This document shows positions 9,254 through 18,099 of a DNA stretch of 49,655 bases, one piece after another; within the stretch, counting starts at the first letter, position 1, and every line of letters starts with the position of its first letter. Position numbers and translations under genes: made by a program. Location: assembly GCA_900770845.1 (NCBI GenBank), contig CAAGLS010000103.1, positions 1 to 49,655 of the forward strand, given 5' to 3'. The notes under the pieces were generated by a model. It saw only the letters and a program-made list of their open reading frames with translations. It had not been told where the DNA came from and made no database searches. Source of the stretch: an uncultured Prevotella sp. (lineage in GTDB: Bacteria > Bacteroidota > Bacteroidia > Bacteroidales > Bacteroidaceae).

Positions 9254-10354
9254 ATGAAGAGAAACAAGAAACATATACACTTCACGCTTCGGCTATGGCT
9301 CGCACTGTTCTGGCTCTTGTCCTGTGGCAGGGCTGGAGCGCAGGTGCAGGTGGTGGCCAATATGGACTCCGTGGAGATGCTCATTGGGCAACAGGCCCAC
9401 ATCACGCTCGATGTCACGGCCAAGAGGGGCAGCAAGATAGAATTGCCCCGCTACAAGCGGCAGGAATACATGGTGCCTGGGGTGGAGGTACTTTCATCCA
9501 CATCGGCCGACACCACGGAGGTGGACAACGGCTTGGTGAGGGTGAGAAAAGTTTACACCATCACAAGCTTCGACGAGAAGGTCTACGCACTGCCCGGCAT
9601 GAAAGTGAGGGTTGAGGGCCGCGACTACCAGTCGAACCCCTTGGGACTGAAAGTGCTCACGGTGGAGGTGGATACCCTGCACCCTAACAAGATGTATCCG
9701 CCAAAGGACGTGCAGGAGCCGCCCTTCAGTTGGAGCGAGTGGTCGCCCGTGTTCTGGATGAGCCTGTTGGTATTGCTCTTGGGAGCTATGGCCTTCTATC
9801 TCTATGTGAGATTGCGGCAGAACAAGCCCATCATCACCCGCATCAGAATCGTGAGGCACATTCCCGCCCACCAAAAGGCCCTAACGGCCATAGAGCGAAT
9901 CAAGAGCGACAAGCATACGGCTACGGAGGATCCGAAGACCTACTACACGCAGCTGACCGACGCCATTCGGCAATATATCAGCGAGCGGTTTGGTTTCAAC
10001 GCCAAGGAGATGACTTCGGCCGAAATCATCGACCGTCTGCGGCATGATGGTGACGCCAAGATGCTCGGAGAGCTTCACAGCTTGTTTGAGACCGCCGACC
10101 TGGTGAAGTTTGCCAAATACTCCACGCTCATCAACGAGGACGACCTGAACTTAGTCAACGCCGTGAACTTCATCGACGAGACCAAGGGCAACGAGGTGGC
10201 CACGGAAGAGAGAATTGTGCCCAAGCTGACCGACAATGAGCTCAAGGCGTCGCAAAGCCGCAGGCTCATCAAGGCGCTGCTCTGGGCGATAGGCCTGGCT
10301 GTGGCGGCGCTCTTGGCGTGGATTGTCTATAACGTTTATCAATTGGAGGTATAA
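9254..10354 (+). CDS. Bat-operon membrane protein with periplasmic N-domain
   Basis: 366 residues. Signal peptide 1-29 (LWLALFWLLSCGRAGA), a periplasmic beta-rich domain (~30-160), membrane segment ~168-188, a charged cytosolic domain (~190-335) and a second membrane segment ~343-362. This protein regularly sits between the DUF58 gene and batA in Bacteroidota; I know of no assigned function. The N-domain resembles the Ig-like modules of BatD. It begins immediately after the DUF58 stop and its own stop overlaps the batA start by one base, so it is translationally coupled to both. Confidence 0.7.
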   Translation: MKRNKKHIHFTLRLWLALFWLLSCGRAGAQVQVVANMDSVEMLIGQQAHITLDVTAKRGSKIELPRYKRQEYMVPGVEVLSSTSADTTEVDNGLVRVRKVYTITSFDEKVYALPGMKVRVEGRDYQSNPLGLKVLTVEVDTLHPNKMYPPKDVQEPPFSWSEWSPVFWMSLLVLLLGAMAFYLYVRLRQNKPIITRIRIVRHIPAHQKALTAIERIKSDKHTATEDPKTYYTQLTDAIRQYISERFGFNAKEMTSAEIIDRLRHDGDAKMLGELHSLFETADLVKFAKYSTLINEDDLNLVNAVNFIDETKGNEVATEERIVPKLTDNELKASQSRRLIKALLWAIGLAVAALLAWIVYNVYQLEV

Positions 10355-11352
10355 TGGAATTTGCCAATAAAGAATATTTCCTGCTGCTCCTGCTGCTCAT
10401 ACCCTACATCCTGTGGTATTTTCTGAAACGCCGCAGAAGTGAGCCGACGCTGAGGATGAGCGACACCTTCGCCTATCAGAACGCGCATCGGTCGTGGCGG
10501 ATGAATCTGATAAACGCACCCATGGTGCTGCGCTGTGTCTGCTTTGCGCTCATCGTGGTGGTGATGGCGCGCCCACAGACCCACAATGCATGGAATGAGA
10601 AAAACGTTGAGGGCATCGACATCATGCTGGCCATAGACGTCTCCACATCGATGCTGGCCGAAGACCTTCAGCCCAACCGCATGGAGGCGGCCAAGGAGGT
10701 GGCCTCGGAGTTTATCTCGGGGCGGCCCAACGACAACATCGGTCTCACGATATTCGCCGGCGAAGCCTTCACGCAATGCCCGATGACGACTGACCACTCC
10801 TCGCTCCTGAACCTGCTCTACAATGTGCGCACCGACATATCGGCGCGCGGACTCATACAGGATGGAACGGCCATAGGAATGGGCCTGGCCAACGCTGTGT
10901 CGCGCCTAAAGGACTCCAAGGCCAAGAGCAAGGTGGTGATTCTGCTCACCGACGGCAGCAACAACATGGGCGACATATCCCCCATGACGGCGGCCCAGAT
11001 AGCCCGAAGCTTCGGCATAAGGGTATACACCATCGGTGTGGGAACCAACAAGGTGGCCCGCTATCCCATGCCGGTGGCTGGAGGAGTGCAATATATCAAC
11101 ATTCCTGTGGAAATCGACACGAAAACGCTCACCGACATTGCCTCGACTACCGACGGCAACTTCTATCGCGCCACCAACACGGAGGAGCTGAAGCGAATCT
11201 ACAAGGACATCGACAAGCTGGAGAAGACCAAGATGAACGTGAAGTCCTTCTCCAAGCGATACGAGGCCTACCAGCCTTTCGCCTTGGCCGCCATGGTGTG
11301 CCTAATCGTTGAAATCCTGCTGCGCACGGTGGTGCTACGCCGCCTGCCTTGA
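10354..11352 (+). CDS. batA: BatA, VWA-domain aerotolerance membrane protein
   Basis: 332 residues. Membrane segments at about 7-24, 56-73 and near the C-terminus (~308-328) flank a VWA domain whose MIDAS motif is DVSTS (Asp95, Ser97, Ser99), with TDGSNNMGD supplying the later metal ligand region. BatA is an inner-membrane protein of the Bacteroides aerotolerance operon. Its biochemical role is not settled, though complexes with BatB, BatC and a MoxR ATPase are expected. The start codon overlaps the previous stop (TAATG). Confidence 0.9.
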   Translation: MEFANKEYFLLLLLLIPYILWYFLKRRRSEPTLRMSDTFAYQNAHRSWRMNLINAPMVLRCVCFALIVVVMARPQTHNAWNEKNVEGIDIMLAIDVSTSMLAEDLQPNRMEAAKEVASEFISGRPNDNIGLTIFAGEAFTQCPMTTDHSSLLNLLYNVRTDISARGLIQDGTAIGMGLANAVSRLKDSKAKSKVVILLTDGSNNMGDISPMTAAQIARSFGIRVYTIGVGTNKVARYPMPVAGGVQYINIPVEIDTKTLTDIASTTDGNFYRATNTEELKRIYKDIDKLEKTKMNVKSFSKRYEAYQPFALAAMVCLIVEILLRTVVLRRLP

Positions 11353-11378
11353 TGGTTGACCCAAGTTATTATTGAAAC

Positions 11379-12401
11379 ATGTTTAGATTTGAAGACCCCA
11401 TATATCTCTGGCTGTTGCTGACAGTGCCGTTGCTGGCACTCGTCAGACTTTGGATGTGGCGCAAACAGAAGAGGAACTGGAGGAAGTTGGGCGACCCCGC
11501 CTTGCTTCGTCAACTCTCGCCCGATGTGTCGCGCAGTCGCCGCTTGGTCAAGTTCATACTGCTTTTGTCTGCCCTGTCACTGATTGTCGTCATGCTGGCT
11601 CGCCCGCAGATGGGAACCAGCGTGAGCCACGAGAAGCGCAACGGTATAGAATGCATCATCGCGCTCGACATTTCCAACTCCATGCTGGCCCAGGACGTGA
11701 CACCGAGCCGACTCGACAAGAGCAAGCTGATGGTGGAGAACTTGGTGGACCACTTCACCAACGACCGCATTGGACTGGTGGTGTTCGCAGGCGACGCCTT
11801 CGTACAGCTGCCCATCACGAGCGACTATGTGTCGGCCAAAATGTTCCTGCAGAACATCTCGCCCTCGCTGATTCAAACACAAGGCACGGACATAGCCGCC
11901 GCCATCCGTGTGGCCATGAAATCCTTCTCCCAACAGGACAACATTGGCAGGGCCATCGTGCTCATCACCGACGGCGAGGACCACGAGGGTGGGGCGGAGG
12001 AAGCCGCCCGCGAGGCCAAGAAGAAGGGCATCAACGTATACATCCTCGGCGTGGGTGACCCCAAAGGGGCTCCCATTCCCATCGGCAACGGAGGGTATCT
12101 GCAGGACGGAGCGGGAGAGACCGTGATGTCGGCCCTGAACGAAGACATGTGCAGAAGGGTGGCGCAGGCTGGCGACGGAATGTACATCCACGTCGACAAT
12201 ACCAGCGACGCACAGGAGAAGCTCAACAATGCGCTCACCAAACTGCAGACGGGACAGACCGACAGCGTGGTCTACAGCGCATACGACGAGCAGTTCCAGG
12301 CCTTTGGCATCTTGGTGCTGGTGCTACTCATCGTAGAGGCGTGCCTCTTGGAACGAAAGAACCCTACTTTGTTGAAGATTAAACTGTTTAAGAAAAAATG
12401 A
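11379..12401 (+). CDS. batB: BatB, VWA-domain aerotolerance membrane protein
   Basis: 340 residues with the same plan as BatA: membrane segments ~8-24, ~58-75 and ~307-325, and a VWA domain with MIDAS motif DISNS (Asp97, Ser99, Ser101) and ITDGEDHEGG. The later block IPIGNGGYLQDGAGE, between VWA strands, is typical of BatB rather than BatA. Its stop overlaps the batC start by four bases, so the pair is coupled. BatA and BatB probably arose by duplication. Confidence 0.9.
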   Translation: MFRFEDPIYLWLLLTVPLLALVRLWMWRKQKRNWRKLGDPALLRQLSPDVSRSRRLVKFILLLSALSLIVVMLARPQMGTSVSHEKRNGIECIIALDISNSMLAQDVTPSRLDKSKLMVENLVDHFTNDRIGLVVFAGDAFVQLPITSDYVSAKMFLQNISPSLIQTQGTDIAAAIRVAMKSFSQQDNIGRAIVLITDGEDHEGGAEEAAREAKKKGINVYILGVGDPKGAPIPIGNGGYLQDGAGETVMSALNEDMCRRVAQAGDGMYIHVDNTSDAQEKLNNALTKLQTGQTDSVVYSAYDEQFQAFGILVLVLLIVEACLLERKNPTLLKIKLFKKK

Positions 12402-13081
12402 GACGTCTCTTGATTCTATTGGTTTCCTTTGTTGTCGCCTTGGGTGCCAATGCCCAATCAGACAGACAACACATCCGCAACGGCAACCGACTCTACCACG
12501 AGCAGAAGTTCGAACAGGCCGAAGTGGAATACCGCAAGGCTCTGGGCAAGAACTCGGCAAATCCCCAGGCACACTACAATTTGGGCTGCGCGCTGATGGC
12601 ACAGCAGAAGGACTCTGCCGCAATCAAACAATACGAGATGGCCGGCAAACTGGAGAAGACGCCAAGGCGCAAGGCCATGGTGTATCACAACATCGGCGTG
12701 GTGTGCCAGCAGCACCAACTCTACCAACAGGCCATAGCTGCCTACGAGGAGAGCCTGCGCAACAACCCCAACGACAACGAGACCCGCTACAATCTGGCCC
12801 TCTGCAAGCGGCTGCTGAAGAACAATCCGCAAAACAACCAGAACAAGAACAACAAAGACAAGGACAACAAGAACAAGAAGAACAACAAGGACAAGAACAA
12901 CAAGGACAAGAACCAAAAGGATCAGAACAAGCAAAACCAGGACAAGCAGCAGGAGCAAATGAGCAAGGACAACGCCGAGCAACTGCTCAATGCCGCCATG
13001 CAGCAGGAACAGGCAACGCAGCAACGCTTGAAGAACGCCATGAGGCAACCTCAGCGCCGAAAACTGCAGAAAAACTGGTAA
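12398..13081 (+). CDS. batC: BatC, TPR aerotolerance protein with Lys/Asn-rich tail
   Basis: 227 residues. Signal peptide 1-20 (LLILLVSFVVALGANAQ), then three tetratricopeptide repeats (~22-145, for example AHYNLGCALMAQQKDSAAIKQYEMA and YHNIGVVCQQHQLYQQAIAAYEESLRNNP read in parts). A strongly charged, low-complexity Asn/Lys/Asp/Gln segment covers about residues 145-190, encoded by near-repeats of AAC, AAG and GAC at 12820-12965. BatC is taken to be a periplasmic adaptor for BatA/BatB. The repeat tract is the odd part: it could change length by slippage. Confidence 0.85.
   Translation: MRRLLILLVSFVVALGANAQSDRQHIRNGNRLYHEQKFEQAEVEYRKALGKNSANPQAHYNLGCALMAQQKDSAAIKQYEMAGKLEKTPRRKAMVYHNIGVVCQQHQLYQQAIAAYEESLRNNPNDNETRYNLALCKRLLKNNPQNNQNKNNKDKDNKNKKNNKDKNNKDKNQKDQNKQNQDKQQEQMSKDNAEQLLNAAMQQEQATQQRLKNAMRQPQRRKLQKNW
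12820..12965 (+). repeat. low-complexity AAC/AAG/GAC codon tract in batC
   Basis: An imperfect hexamer-like repeat (AACAAG, GACAAG, AACAAC variants) encodes the Asn/Lys/Asp/Gln segment of BatC. Triplet-based changes would keep the frame. Confidence 0.75.
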
Positions 13082-13138
13082 TGGTCAACTCTTGGAGATT
13101 CTGTTATAGGATTCATTTCATTTTCACAACAGATTAAG

Positions 13139-15748
13139 ATGAGACGAATACAGATACATCATTCACGCTCAAAAGAGGGACGGCTCTTGTTCCTCATCAC
13201 ATATCTTCTCATGGTATGCCCCTGCGCCGCTTTGGCCCAACGCGTCGAGGTGTCGGCTCCTTCCCATGTTGCCACGGGAGAGAACTTCAGGCTGAGCTAC
13301 ACCATCAACACCAGCGACGTGGAGGACTTCCGTATGGGCAACTTCCCCGCAGGACTTGAACTCATCGCTGGCCCTTACACCTCAAGGCAAGCCAACTACT
13401 CGGTGGTAAACGGCCACATGAGCAGCTCCTCTTCGCTCACGGTGACTTATACCCTGTATGCCGCAAAGCCCGGCACCTACGCCCTACCACCACTGCGTGT
13501 TCACGTAAACGGACGATGGATCCAGTCGCGCGGCTCCCGCGTGGTGGTGTCCGGATCTGCCCAAACGGGAAACTACAGCGCACCGCGCAACCATCAGAAC
13601 AGCCAGCACCAGCTCGAATCGGCTGGAACACCCATCTCGGGCAAGGAACTCTTCATCAAGGTGAGCGCCAACAAGAAGCGCGTGCACGAGCAAGAGCCTG
13701 TACTGCTCACCTATAAGGTCTACACCACTGTAGACCTGACCCAATTGGAGGGCAAGATGCCCGACCTCACAGGCTTTCACACCCAAGAGGTGCCTTTGCC
13801 CCAGCAGAAAAGCTTCCATCTGGAACGCGTGAACGGCCGCAACTACCAGTGCGTCACGTGGAGCCAGTATGTGATGTATCCCCAAATGACGGGCAAGCTG
13901 ACTATCCCGCCCATCACCTACAAGGGCATCGTGGTGCAGCAGAACCGCACTGTGGATCCCATGGAGGCCTTCCTCAACGGAGGTTCTGGATATGTGGAGG
14001 TGAAGAAAAACATCATCGCCCCCAGCATCACCATCCAAGTGGATCCGCTTCCCGTCAAGCCGGCTGGATTCTCGGGTGGCGTGGGCCGATTCAATATATC
14101 CGCACAACTCGACCACCATTCCGTCAAGGCCGGCAATCCCATCAACATCAGAGTGGTGGTGGGCGGCACAGGCAATCTGAAGCTCCTCAAACAGCCCGTC
14201 GTGAAGTTTCCAAAGGATTTCGACAAATACGACGCCAAGGTGACCGACAAGACCAAGCTCACAGCCAATGGTGTGGAGGGGAACATGATTTACGACTTCC
14301 TCGCTGTTCCGCGCAATGAGGGCAAATTCACCATCCCGGCCATCGAGTTCATCTACTACGACACCCAGCTCAACAGCTATCGCACCCTCCGCACCCAGCC
14401 GTTCACGGTAGAGGTGGGGAAGGGCAGCGGCTCGGGTTCATCTGAGAGTTTCGAGGACATGAAGGACAAGGACATCCATCCCATCAAGACAGGCGACACC
14501 AACCAGCATCCCATCGATGAGTTCTTCTTCGGCAGTGTGGGCTATTGGGTTGCTCTGCTTGTTCCTCTTGCCGCCTTTATCGTCTTGCTTTTCGTGTTCC
14601 GCAACCGTGCCATAGAGAACGCCGATGTGGTGAAGATGCGTGGAAAGCGTGCCAACCGCATCGCCTTCAAGCACCTGCGCCATGCCCGCGACCTGATGTT
14701 CGCCGGGCGCAAGAGCGAGTTCTACGATGAGGTGATGCGCGCCCTTTGGGGCTATGTGGGCAACAAGCTCAACATTCCAGCCGAAAAGCTCTCGCGCGAC
14801 AACATCGCCGACGCACTTGCACAGCGTGGGGTGGAGAAAGACACCGTGGACAAATTCATCACCGCCCTCGACGAATGCGAATACGAGCGTTTCGCTCCGG
14901 GCGACAGCTCGGGCAATATGAGCCGCACTTTCGAGTCGGCCATGACAGCCATCGAGGACATAGAATATTGTATGAAGATGAGAAAAAAGAAAAGACACAC
15001 CTCCCAGACGGCGATGATTCTCTTTGCCTTGTTTGCCCTGCTACCGCTCTCGGCCGAGGCCATCACCAAGCAGAACGCCGACGCTGAGTACCTGAAGGGC
15101 AACTACCATCAGGCCATCAGCGACTATGAGGAGTTGCTCCACCATGGAGCCAGTGCAGACATATACTATAATCTTGGCAACGCCTACTTCCGCTCGCAGG
15201 ACATCACCCACGCCGTACTCAACTACGAGCGCGCCCTGATGCTCTCACCGGGCGACAAGGACATCAAGTTCAACTTGGAGTTTGCCCGCGCACGAACCAT
15301 CGACCAGATAGCTCCCCGCAGCGAGATGTTCTTCGTCACTTGGTATAAGGCTTTGGTCAACTTCACCAGCGTAGACGGCTGGGCCACCGCAGCCATCGTG
15401 TCCATCGTGGCGGCACTGTTCTTTGCCCTTGTCTACCTCTTTGGCCCATCCCTACGATGGCGCAAGTTGGGGTTCTATGCGGGAAGTGCCTTCGTGGTTT
15501 TGTTCCTGTTGGGCAACCTGTTCGCCTTCCAGCAGAAAAGCGAACTGCTCAACCGTCATGGAGCCATCATCATATCCAGCTCGGTCAACGTCAAGAAGAC
15601 ACCAGCCCGAAATTCGGGCGACGCCTTCATCCTGCACGAGGGAACACGTGTGGACATCACCGACAAGACCATGCCCTTGTGGCGCGGCATCAAGTTGGCC
15701 GATGGCAGGGAGGGCTGGGTGCAGACCCGACAGATAGAAGAGATATAA
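13139..15748 (+). CDS. batD: BatD-BatE fusion protein
   Basis: 869 residues, about the sum of a usual BatD and a usual BatE. Residues 1-34 are a signal peptide. About 35-440 are the Ig-like modules of the BatD 'oxygen tolerance' family, ~470-490 is a membrane segment (VGYWVALLVPLAAFIVLLFVF), and ~500-610 is the cytosolic BatD tail. From Met612 a second signal/anchor segment begins (MKMRKKKRHTS, then MILFALFALLPLSAEA). It is followed by TPRs (SADIYYNLGNAYFRSQD), two membrane segments (~745-765 and ~780-797) and a C-terminal SH3-like domain (NVKKTPARNSGDAF...GREGWVQTRQIEEI), which is BatE. No stop separates the halves. The inner ATG at 14972 could still make a free BatE. Confidence 0.87.
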   Translation: MRRIQIHHSRSKEGRLLFLITYLLMVCPCAALAQRVEVSAPSHVATGENFRLSYTINTSDVEDFRMGNFPAGLELIAGPYTSRQANYSVVNGHMSSSSSLTVTYTLYAAKPGTYALPPLRVHVNGRWIQSRGSRVVVSGSAQTGNYSAPRNHQNSQHQLESAGTPISGKELFIKVSANKKRVHEQEPVLLTYKVYTTVDLTQLEGKMPDLTGFHTQEVPLPQQKSFHLERVNGRNYQCVTWSQYVMYPQMTGKLTIPPITYKGIVVQQNRTVDPMEAFLNGGSGYVEVKKNIIAPSITIQVDPLPVKPAGFSGGVGRFNISAQLDHHSVKAGNPINIRVVVGGTGNLKLLKQPVVKFPKDFDKYDAKVTDKTKLTANGVEGNMIYDFLAVPRNEGKFTIPAIEFIYYDTQLNSYRTLRTQPFTVEVGKGSGSGSSESFEDMKDKDIHPIKTGDTNQHPIDEFFFGSVGYWVALLVPLAAFIVLLFVFRNRAIENADVVKMRGKRANRIAFKHLRHARDLMFAGRKSEFYDEVMRALWGYVGNKLNIPAEKLSRDNIADALAQRGVEKDTVDKFITALDECEYERFAPGDSSGNMSRTFESAMTAIEDIEYCMKMRKKKRHTSQTAMILFALFALLPLSAEAITKQNADAEYLKGNYHQAISDYEELLHHGASADIYYNLGNAYFRSQDITHAVLNYERALMLSPGDKDIKFNLEFARARTIDQIAPRSEMFFVTWYKALVNFTSVDGWATAAIVSIVAALFFALVYLFGPSLRWRKLGFYAGSAFVVLFLLGNLFAFQQKSELLNRHGAIIISSSVNVKKTPARNSGDAFILHEGTRVDITDKTMPLWRGIKLADGREGWVQTRQIEEI

Positions 15749-15772
15749 TAATCCCCCTAAAGCTTGGGGAGA

Positions 15773-16471
15773 ATGATTATGGATTACAGTTTGTTATTAG
15801 ATTTCGACCGGGATTTGTTCTTCCATATTAATGGTGGAGGCTCATTGTTCATGGACCAGCTTATGCAGACTCTCACTTGCGGGCTGACGTGGGTACCTCT
15901 CTATTTGGCACTGATTTGCCTGGTGGTGAAAAACAATGAGACAATGCCCCAGATAGTCCTTGCCGCTGGGGGAGCCCTGCTCTGCGTAGCGGCGGCCGAC
16001 GTGATGGCCGACCTCATCATGAAGCCTCTCGTAGCCCGCTACCGCCCAAGCAACGACCCTGCCATAAAATATGCCGTACATATTGTTGGCGGAGTGCGCG
16101 GTGGCGACTATGGTTTTTTCTCGGCTCATGCGGCCAACACCATGTCTCTGGCCATCTTCTTGGCCTTGCTTGTTCGCAGCCGTATTTTGTCCGTGGCTCT
16201 TATAGCATGGTCGCTGGTCAACTGCTACACGCGAATGTATCTTGGACTGCACTACCCCCTCGACATCCTTTGTGGCATAGTCTGGGGAGTGGTCGTGGCC
16301 TTTGCCGTATATTGGCTCTTCTACGTGAGAATATACCGACGCATCAGTTGTAAGATTACCTACATCTCTACCCAATACACCTCCACGGGCTACTCTCTAC
16401 TCGACATCAACATGGTTGTCAACATCCTGGTTTTAACCTTTGTGGCAGCCCTCATCTACTCCCTCTTGTAG
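15773..16471 (+). CDS. PAP2-family phosphatase, membrane
   Basis: 232 residues from ATG 15773 (ATG 15779 is an alternative). About six membrane segments. The PAP2 catalytic motifs are present: K-PLVARY-RP (motif 1), FFSAHAANT (motif 2, with Ser-Ala-His where many relatives have Ser-Gly-His) and TRMYLGLHYPLDIL (motif 3). Members dephosphorylate undecaprenyl pyrophosphate, phosphatidic acid or lipid A; the substrate cannot be told here. It lies 24 bases after batDE and is probably read from the same transcript, with a small CCCC/GGGG hairpin in the gap that would cover its ribosome-binding region. Confidence 0.85.
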   Translation: MIMDYSLLLDFDRDLFFHINGGGSLFMDQLMQTLTCGLTWVPLYLALICLVVKNNETMPQIVLAAGGALLCVAAADVMADLIMKPLVARYRPSNDPAIKYAVHIVGGVRGGDYGFFSAHAANTMSLAIFLALLVRSRILSVALIAWSLVNCYTRMYLGLHYPLDILCGIVWGVVVAFAVYWLFYVRIYRRISCKITYISTQYTSTGYSLLDINMVVNILVLTFVAALIYSLL

Positions 16472-16782
16472 CAATGACCCGCTTGACAGTGGGAAGAGAC
16501 AACATGGACATTGCGCCTCGCCATGAGGCAATTGGCATTGGGATTGGCAAGTAGAGCTTTTCTACTTCAAAATTTGTTAATCTCTGGGATTGTAGGTTCA
16601 AACAAGGGGAAAACATGCACGGATAGGAGATTTTTTTGTAATTTTGCACTATGCAGAAAGAACAAGGCTAACAGCGGATAGGCATGTACTGTAAAAGATG
16701 ACTGGCGCCGTATGGGAGCTACAGCTATTCGCCAAGGCAACATTTCGTCTCCTGCCTGGCATGAGACCATTCAAACTGGACA
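16472..16782. other. 311-base gap before queA
   Basis: Holds a small 7-bp hairpin (16549-16567, no T tract) and the queA promoter at 16639-16646. The rest is a leader of about 130 bases with no recognisable riboswitch; the preQ1 class was considered because of queA and not found. Confidence 0.5.
16639..16646 (+). promoter_or_regulatory. queA promoter -7 box (TAATTTTG)
   Basis: TAATTTTG matches TAnnTTTG. The resulting leader before ATG 16783 is about 130 bases. Confidence 0.6.
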
Positions 16783-18048
16783 ATGGATACAAAACATATA
16801 AAGATAAGCGATTACAACTACGATCTTCCCGATGAGAGGATAGCAAAGTTCCCTGTGACCCCTCGCGACCACAGCAAGCTGCTCATCTACAACAAAGGAG
16901 AGGTGAGTGAGGACATGTTCTACAATTTGCCCCGACACCTCCATTCGGGTATGCTCATGGTGGCCAACAACACACGGGTGATACAAGCCCGACTTCACTT
17001 CCACAAAACCTCAGGCGCGCTCATAGAGGTCTTCCTTATGGAGCCAGCGGAGCCAACCGACTATGAGTCGATATTCCAATCTGCCGGACATTGCTCTTGG
17101 CTATGCATGATCGGTAATCTGAAAAAATGGAAAGAGGGGGCATTGGAACGTGACTTCAACATCAAAGGAAGAAGCGTCAGGCTCCGTGCCAGCCTTGACC
17201 GTGAGCGTTCGGCACACAGTGCGACAGGAACCAACTATTGGGTGGACTTTGACTGGAGCGATACCGATGTATCCTTCGCTGAGATTCTTGAGTCGGTGGG
17301 CGAACTGCCCATACCTCCCTATCTCAACAGAGCTACCCAGGAGAGTGACAAGACAACCTACCAGACCGTATATTCAAAAATCAAAGGTAGTGTGGCCGCA
17401 CCTACAGCGGGGCTACACTTCACCCAAGACGTGTTGTTGGCTGTGGAGAAAGCCGGTGTGGAACGCGAGGAGGTGACACTCCATGTCGGGGCTGGCACGT
17501 TCAAACCCGTGAAGTCGAATGAGATTGAAGGACATGAGATGCACTCCGAATGGATTTGCGTACACCGGCACACTCTGGAGCGTCTCTTATGCCATGACTG
17601 CAGTGCGCTTGCTGTAGGTACGACGAGCGTACGCACACTTGAGAGCCTTTACTACATCGGTGTGAAACTGGTCATGAATCCTGATGCCGGCGAGGAGCAA
17701 CTGCATGTCAGCCAATGGGAACCCTACGACTTGCCACACAACGAAGAGGGATTGGTGATTGTAAGGGGGGCCGCGGTCACGCCGCAAGAAGCCATCCACA
17801 GCATCATCGACTGGCTCGACCGCGACAACCTCGAAGCGCTGCATACCAGTACGCAGATTATCATCGCGCCAGGCTATCGATACAAGATAGTAAAGATGCT
17901 GCTCACCAATTTCCACCAACCGCAATCCACTTTGTTGCTGTTGGTAAGTGCCTTTGTCGACGGCGACTGGCGCAAGATATACGACTATGCCCTCAGCCAC
18001 GATTTCCGATTCCTGAGCTACGGCGACAGTTCGCTGCTCATTCCCTGA
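16783..18048 (+). CDS. queA: S-adenosylmethionine:tRNA ribosyltransferase-isomerase QueA
   Basis: 421 residues. It transfers the ribose of S-adenosylmethionine to preQ1 in tRNA, the penultimate step of queuosine synthesis, in the cytoplasm. The start DYNYDLPDERIAKFP and the blocks RDHSKLL, VANNTRV, GSVAAPTAGLHFT, LHVGAGTFKPV, EWICV, AVGTTSVRTLES and TNFHQPQSTLLLLVSAF are diagnostic. It is longer than the E. coli enzyme, as usual in Bacteroidota. It begins a four-gene run (queA, DUF2027/Smr, nadE, DUF5715) with short gaps. Confidence 0.95.
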   Translation: MDTKHIKISDYNYDLPDERIAKFPVTPRDHSKLLIYNKGEVSEDMFYNLPRHLHSGMLMVANNTRVIQARLHFHKTSGALIEVFLMEPAEPTDYESIFQSAGHCSWLCMIGNLKKWKEGALERDFNIKGRSVRLRASLDRERSAHSATGTNYWVDFDWSDTDVSFAEILESVGELPIPPYLNRATQESDKTTYQTVYSKIKGSVAAPTAGLHFTQDVLLAVEKAGVEREEVTLHVGAGTFKPVKSNEIEGHEMHSEWICVHRHTLERLLCHDCSALAVGTTSVRTLESLYYIGVKLVMNPDAGEEQLHVSQWEPYDLPHNEEGLVIVRGAAVTPQEAIHSIIDWLDRDNLEALHTSTQIIIAPGYRYKIVKMLLTNFHQPQSTLLLLVSAFVDGDWRKIYDYALSHDFRFLSYGDSSLLIP

Positions 18049-18099
18049 TGGCTGACACGGTATAGAATTGGCTTAATTTGCTTCAATTACAAAACAGAT

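Noticed and set aside
16472..16782. preQ1 riboswitch before queA
   Set aside because: No H-type pseudoknot pattern could be drawn in the leader; only weak hairpins are present.
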